8,276 bases of DNA from Burkholderiales bacterium (GTDB lineage Bacteria > Pseudomonadota > Gammaproteobacteria > Burkholderiales > Usitatibacteraceae): the NCBI GenBank assembly GCA_014378085.1, contig JACMOJ010000005.1, positions 1 through 8,276 of the forward strand, written 5' to 3'. Positions 6,532 to 8,276 of this stretch are shown one piece after another; positions within the stretch are counted from its first letter, which is position 1, and every line of letters starts with the position of its first letter. Below the pieces are notes generated by a model, which searched no databases, was not told the origin of the DNA, and saw nothing but the letters and a program-made list of their open reading frames with translations. A program made the position numbers and the translations under genes.

Positions 6532-7094
6532 TCGCGTAGATAATTCCCAGGCTGAACCGTCGGATCTTGACGCGGTGTGCCACGTCGGCGAGTCAACAAT
6601 AGACGATTTTTAGCACAAGACCGCACTGCCGCCGCCTACCGCGCAAAACGGGTTTTGTTGCGCACACTGCTTTTCTCGCTAACCTTTATATGCGCGGCCC
6701 ATTCAGCGGCGCGCCTTCCTACACTGCACCACAAAATATTGGTGCGACCATGACGGCCAGAGCCGCGCCTGCGGTAATTAAAGCCTCACGTGCGGCAACC
6801 GCTATCATTCGACGCATGCGCCATGTAATTCCACCCGGTGGCGTTAGTGGTTAGTAAATACCTCACTTGTCAGAGTCGAATAGTTTCCTAGGCGCTAACC
6901 TGGGGTTTTGGTTTCCCGACGATGTCGCGTAGGGCTCAGCACCTGAACTGCACGGGCTTCTGTTAGCGATCGTACGGACAGAAAAATCAAAAAACGCAAT
7001 CATAGGCGGAGAGTTGGGGCCGCTCATACGGCACCCTACCACACCCCCCACCGGCCAGTTTAATCCGCCATCTCAATACGCCGAAAGATACCCC
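6532..7094. other. 563-base stretch without a convincing gene
   Basis: Several short open frames occur here but none has a clear ribosome binding site. (a) Plus strand 6521-6613, an acidic stretch (AEPSDLDAVCHVGESTIDDF) with no good start. (b) Plus strand 6577-6753, GTG start, with a hydrophobic segment (LLRTLLFSLTFICAA) like an export signal. (c) Plus strand 6690-6854, ATG start, 54 residues, Ala/Arg rich, overlapping the end of (b). (d) A minus-strand hydrophobic peptide of about 32 residues, MRRMIAVAAREALITAG onward, within about 6720-6822. The rest (6855-7094) holds no structure I can name and presumably includes the promoter of the peptidase gene, although no clear -35/-10 pair is visible. 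Decayed coding sequence is possible, since fragments in different frames follow one another. Confidence 0.4.
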
Positions 7095-7823
7095 ATGACC
7101 TATTGCGTTGGCGTAAAGCTTGATACAGGGATGGTCTTTGCGTCAGATTCCCGCACCAATGCTGGGTTGGACAATATCGGCAAATTTTGCAAAATGAATG
7201 TGTTCGAGCAGTCGGGCGATCGCATGATCGTTTTACTGAGTTCGGGAAGTCTGGCTGGCACACAAGCCGTAATCGGCATCTTGCATCAGCGCTGCGCAGC
7301 AGGAAATGGAACACCATGCATCTTGACCGCGACCACAATGTTTGATGTGGCGATGTTGGTGGGCGACGCGATGCGCGACATTGAGCGACGCGATGGCGAG
7401 CATCTAGAACGTGCGGAGCTTTCGTTCAACGCGTCATTTATTGTTGGCGGGCAAATCCGCGGTGAACCGATGCGCCTGTTTCGCATCTACGCCGAGGGTA
7501 ACTTTATCGAAGCCGGTGATGACACACCGTTCCTACAAACCGGAGAAACAAAATACGGCAAACCAATGATTGATCGCGTGATTTTGCATTCGACATTGCT
7601 TACCGAAGCGGTCAAGTGCGTGCTGGTGTCGTTTGATTCAACCATGCGCAGCAATCTGTCAGTCGGCATGCCGATTGACCTCATCTGCTATGAGGTCGAT
7701 ACGCTGGCGGCACAAAAGCGCCGCCGTTTCGATTATGGCGATAGCTACTTCACCGAACTCAGTCGTGAGTGGGGCACAGGTATCCGTCAAGTGTTTCGGC
7801 AGTTGCCTGAGTTGCCTTGGTAG
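7095..7823 (+). CDS. Anbu, proteasome-like N-terminal threonine peptidase family protein
   Basis: 242 residues, the usual Anbu size. Anbu (COG3484) is the bacterial relative of proteasome beta subunits. Members are Ntn-hydrolase folds that assemble into open ring- or helix-like particles; their physiological substrate is unsettled. The start is fixed by chemistry: MTYCVG puts Thr2 at the mature N-terminus once Met is removed, as needed for the nucleophile, whereas the longer in-frame ATG at 7014 would bury it. D18 in the family motif SDSRTNAG (17-24) and K33 match the catalytic Asp and Lys of the proteasome fold. Further family-like blocks are IVLLSSGSLAGTQAV (about 51-65) and FIVGGQIRGEPMRLF (about 115-129). 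The ribosome binding site is weak (GAAAGA, about 6 bases upstream). The transglutaminase gene follows in the same direction after 89 bases, the typical genomic partner. No sign of damage. Confidence 0.95.
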   Translation: MTYCVGVKLDTGMVFASDSRTNAGLDNIGKFCKMNVFEQSGDRMIVLLSSGSLAGTQAVIGILHQRCAAGNGTPCILTATTMFDVAMLVGDAMRDIERRDGEHLERAELSFNASFIVGGQIRGEPMRLFRIYAEGNFIEAGDDTPFLQTGETKYGKPMIDRVILHSTLLTEAVKCVLVSFDSTMRSNLSVGMPIDLICYEVDTLAAQKRRRFDYGDSYFTELSREWGTGIRQVFRQLPELPW

Positions 7824-7912
7824 CGCAATGTTTCCGCTTACATAATCCGCCGTTGCCGCAATCCGTCATGGCGGTAGCTCGCTAAACGTTTTTTCGATAT
7901 TGGAAAGTAATC

Positions 7913-8276
7913 ATGCAAATTCGCGTTGGCTTTGAAATGATCTACGAGTGTCCACAATCCACGCCGATGATTTTTACTTTGCATGTGCATTCATCTCGCG
8001 TGTCGGATCTCATTGGCCGTGATGATCTGAAATTCGACCCGCCCGTGCCGCCTGTTTCACGAAAGGCCTATCGCGATGGCTTCGGTAATTGGTGTACACG
8101 GATCGTCGCGCCGGCAGGTCGCACCACCGTTTCCGCAGATGCGATGGTGAACGACAGCGGCAGAGCCGACCTCATCTCACCTGAAGCGCGGCAAGTTGCG
8201 GTGCAGGATTTGCCGGAGGAAACGCTGGTTTATCTACTCGGCAGCCGCTATTGCGAAACAGACCGCCTCGCGGATA
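7913..8276 (+). CDS. Transglutaminase-family protein, N-terminal part (runs off right edge)
   Basis: The first 121 residues from the ATG at 7913, with GGAAAG 5 bases upstream. The N-terminal segment fits the bacterial transglutaminase-like N-terminal beta domain: MQIRVGFEMIYECPQSTPM, then DPPVPP (about 44-49), YRDGFGNWCTRIVAPAGR (about 55-72) and LPEETLVYLLGSRYCETDRL (about 99-118). These blocks are typical of the transglutaminase-family proteins encoded beside Anbu. The catalytic Cys-His-Asp core lies beyond the window, so activity cannot be judged. No signal peptide is seen, which suggests a cytoplasmic protein. The family's role is unknown; association with the alpha-E and ATP-grasp proteins of the same cluster has led others to suggest peptide synthesis or modification. 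The 89 bases between the genes contain a weak GC inverted repeat (CCGCC/GGCGG, about 7849-7876) and a T-run (about 7889-7894), not spaced as a standard terminator. Confidence 0.9.
   Translation, partial: MQIRVGFEMIYECPQSTPMIFTLHVHSSRVSDLIGRDDLKFDPPVPPVSRKAYRDGFGNWCTRIVAPAGRTTVSADAMVNDSGRADLISPEARQVAVQDLPEETLVYLLGSRYCETDRLAD

Noticed and set aside
6863..7051. Minus-strand frame of 62 codons.
   Set aside because: No ribosome binding site, low-complexity composition, no recognisable domain, and it overlaps the region expected to hold the Anbu promoter.
7014..7094. Longer start for the Anbu gene at 7014.
   Set aside because: It would place the catalytic threonine inside the chain. The MTYC start matches the family.
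7849..7894. Possible terminator between the Anbu and transglutaminase genes.
   Set aside because: The inverted repeat is only about 5 bp with a long loop, and the T-run is separated from it by more than 10 bases. Co-transcription of the two genes is the simpler reading.

Overview
The window looks like chromosomal DNA from a Gram-negative proteobacterium, most likely a betaproteobacterium of the Burkholderiales type. The evidence is two OmpA-type porins with a proline-rich hinge (and, in the complete one, a C-terminal cysteine pair before the LQPDRRV end), a Dps of the kind common in Burkholderiales, and an Anbu/transglutaminase gene pair. This placement rests on family resemblance read by eye, not on a search. 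I see no rRNA, tRNA, CRISPR array, insertion sequence or phage gene.

Left part (1-3908, minus strand): a two-gene unit. A 1080-residue predicted lipoprotein carries seven tandem 110-residue Ig-like repeats (SbsA/Big_5 type) and ends in a DUF3494 (ice-binding-like) domain. It is followed 93 bases downstream by an OmpA-family protein that runs off the left edge. A strong hairpin lies between the two genes. The middle (3909-4476) is a divergent intergenic region containing an uncertain minus-strand reading frame and a 12-base perfect palindrome.

Centre (4477-6531, plus strand): a second, complete OmpA-family gene, clearly a paralogue of the one at the left edge. Only one base separates it from dps, so the two are probably translated together. 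A convincing intrinsic terminator follows dps, and then comes a small single-pass membrane protein gene with a good ribosome binding site.

Right part (6532-8276): about 560 bases without a convincing gene, then the proteasome-like peptidase Anbu and the first 121 codons of a transglutaminase-family protein. This is the left end of the conserved Anbu-type cluster, whose other usual members (alpha-E protein, circularly permuted ATP-grasp) are not in view.

The most interesting assembly is the envelope locus: a multi-Ig lipoprotein displaying a DUF3494 domain, flanked on both sides by paralogous OmpA proteins in opposite orientation, with dps coupled to one of them. A cold- or surface-attachment role together with stress protection is a reasonable but untested inference.
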